Source of the DNA: Henricia sp. BOLD:AAB3569 | Taxonomy: Eukaryota; Echinodermata; Asteroidea; Spinulosida; Echinasteridae | DNA: 64,000 nucleotides | NCBI GenBank assembly: GCA_037783545.1 | Contig: JBBELK010000293.1 | Span: 1,302,001-1,366,000, forward strand | Reading direction: 5' to 3' | Shown here: positions 62,285 through 64,000 of the stretch, one piece after another | Numbering within the stretch: position 1 is the stretch's first letter | How the letters are laid out: every line of letters begins with the position of its first letter | Made by a program: the position numbers and the translations under genes | Notes under the pieces: generated by a model | Databases searched by the model: none | The model's input: only the letters and a program-made list of their open reading frames with translations | Told to the model about the DNA's origin: nothing

Positions 62285-63233
62285 TTTTTTGCGATGGCTT
62301 GTGAGCACATAGCAACAATATCTAAGGGGCGGGGTTAACTGGGCAATCTCGGAACTATGCATTGTAGTTGAAGCATGGAGGAAGGAAAACAACTGAACTC
62401 ATTAACCATGCGCGGTAAAGTATTGTTGTTATGTCGATACACCGTCAATGTACACCCCAATGCCGCATTTCCCTGTCAATTACTGCGAGTGTAGACGTCA
62501 AAAACAGTAACAAGTGAATTTCTCCCATAAAATGTGTTAACAAGTCCTAGCTCCGCTACACCGATGCGGTAATCTTGGCGTGTTTAAACGTCCTCTGGCA
62601 TCAAGTGGTTAACGCTATCTTGATAAAGAGGCCACCTGTATACAGTGGCCACCCATCTTTGGTCCCAAAAGCCATGTGTATAATTCTAAAGCAACCTCTA
62701 TACAGAGGCCACCTGTTTATAGTGGCCAGTTTTCACGTTCTTGAGGGTGGCCACTATAGACACGTTTTACTGTAGCAAGTTTTCCAAACATGGGCATATC
62801 TGGTTAGGCCCAAACAAAAAAAGAACTATGTTTAGTGAAGTTCAAGTCTCCCAAAATGACACGGTGGCGCGGCTTTTTTTTCGTTTTTTTGTAGGGCCTA
62901 AGTGGATTCCAAGCAATAAAGTCAAGTTGACATGAAGCCAACAGGCATGTTTTTAATCGAAATACAAAAAAACAAAACTTTGACGAGCAGGCAAAAAGGT
63001 TTTGCCAGAAAATATCTGAACAGTTCCTTTTGAAATGTGATTACGACCTAGTAAATTGACTCCCTTCTTCAATGTTCTTGGATATATACAATTCACAATA
63101 CAAGTGCCCCCTCCCCCAACGGAAGAGTTAAAGAATTAATTATATAATATTGCCACTTTGTACAATCAAGAAAAATACTCTGATAAATACTGCACATTAT
63201 GAAGTCTTCAGTGACTAGTTTCATCACTGTCGA
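62285..63233. other. no gene recognised
   Basis: Contains GGGGCGGGGTTAAC near 62,328 (part of the candidate promoter) and GGCCACCTGTATACAGTGGCCA-like words at 62,630-62,760 that repeat four times (TATACAG.GGCCACC). No exon was identified. Confidence 0.4.
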
Positions 63234-63722
63234 TTGAAAGATAGTATACATGATTGGTAAACTGTTAAAAATAGTTTTATCCCCCTGTGTGATTGAGGAT
63301 ACATGTATTTCTGATAAAAACCAGCTCCGTACGTCGTCTAACTTTTGAGAAAACAGTCAAAAATGGGTGTACAGTCATTTCGCCCCAAAACCACTTCGCC
63401 CTGAACCACGAAGTTGTTTTGGAGTGAAGTGGCTTTTGGGCAAAGTAAAGTTTGGACGAAGTGGTTTAGGGGCGAAATGGCACTTGGGCGAAGCGGTTCA
63501 GGACGAAGTGGTCCAGGCAAAATGGTTTTTGGGCTAATTGAATTTACGTCTCGCGAGACGAAAAATAATTGTTTTGCTCATTTCTCAAAGACTATAGCAC
63601 TTCAGACAAAACCGTTTCAGGGGAAGTTTTCTGTCGTCATCATGTTTATATCGTGTAAGTTATGTGTAAATCTGTGAACATTTCTGATTCTTCGAGATAC
63701 CAATCATGTGTACTGCCTTTAA
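63234..63722. mobile_element. TTCGCCC-word TIR element, copy 2
   Basis: Left AAAGATAGTATACATGATTG and right CAATCATGTGTACTGCCTTT are inverted, as in the copy at 34,271-34,767. The flanks of the word array are shared too (TAACTTTTGAGAAAACAGT, GACTATAGCACTTCAGACAA). The central array differs in number and spacing of TTCGCCC / GGGCGAA words. Confidence 0.88.
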
Positions 63723-64000
63723 GTGAACTCACAAATGAATCATTTCAATGTAATTTAGTCAAATTGGTCATGTTATGTTTAAAAGAAATAATTTTTATAT
63801 TTTGCCCCAAAAATAAATTGAGCTTTTGTTTCAATATTACGCTCTTCCTACAGACATTTATATTTATGCCACAGTTTTTCAAATTAATAAGTGGGATGCA
63901 GAATGACAAACGCAATGGAACGTATTGTCCTGGGAATGCCCGTAGGATAACAATAGCACCTAATCACCGAGTGCGTCAAGCGTGGACATGCACTGTGTTT

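Overview
This is a eukaryotic (metazoan) window: AT-rich, spliced genes with GT-AG introns, long introns, SINEs and many short inverted-repeat DNA transposons. The one gene I recognise with confidence is a CREBRF (CREB3 regulatory factor; insect REPTOR) orthologue on the + strand, split over six coding exons between 19,165 and 36,743. The transposon set includes a foldback element at 57-59 kb built of 15-16 bp tandem repeats in long inverted repeats. That is the architecture described for sea urchin TU elements. Together these suggest a marine invertebrate deuterostome, most likely an echinoderm. The species is an inference, not a reading.

Layout. 1-17 kb: no gene I can support; tandem duplications, tRNA-derived SINEs and at least nine inverted-repeat elements. 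17.1-17.8 kb: candidate promoter (ETS-type motif) and candidate 5' noncoding exon(s) of CREBRF. 19.15-36.74 kb: the CREBRF coding exons; introns 1-5 are crowded with terminal-inverted-repeat (TIR) elements. The same tRNA-like repeat lies immediately upstream of the acceptors of exons 2 and 6. 36.7-42.7 kb: probable long 3' UTR / downstream region with a 62-bp-arm inverted repeat, a tRNA-like cloverleaf and a tandem-repeat block carrying seven perfect TGACGTCA (CRE) sites. 43.9-53.28 kb: a second spliced + strand transcript of five exons with only short reading frames. 44-47.2 kb, inside its first intron: a cluster of foldback arms. 53.29-59.7 kb: a convergent - strand spliced transcript with tiny exons; its poly(A) signal lies about 40 bp from that of the + strand transcript. 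57-64 kb: foldback element, a perfect 55-bp hairpin, an ACTCGAGTCC satellite element, a candidate - strand first exon near 62.28 kb and a second copy of the TTCGCCC-word element.

How it works together. CREBRF/REPTOR is a bZIP-type stress and nutrient (TORC1-linked) regulator. Here the acidic region, the PNPK..L block, the basic region and the C-terminal VLEKTA block are all visible and join in phase. The other two transcripts form a tail-to-tail pair whose coding status is unclear. Most of the remaining DNA is non-autonomous transposon sequence, and many of the families carry their own reiterated short word near the ends.
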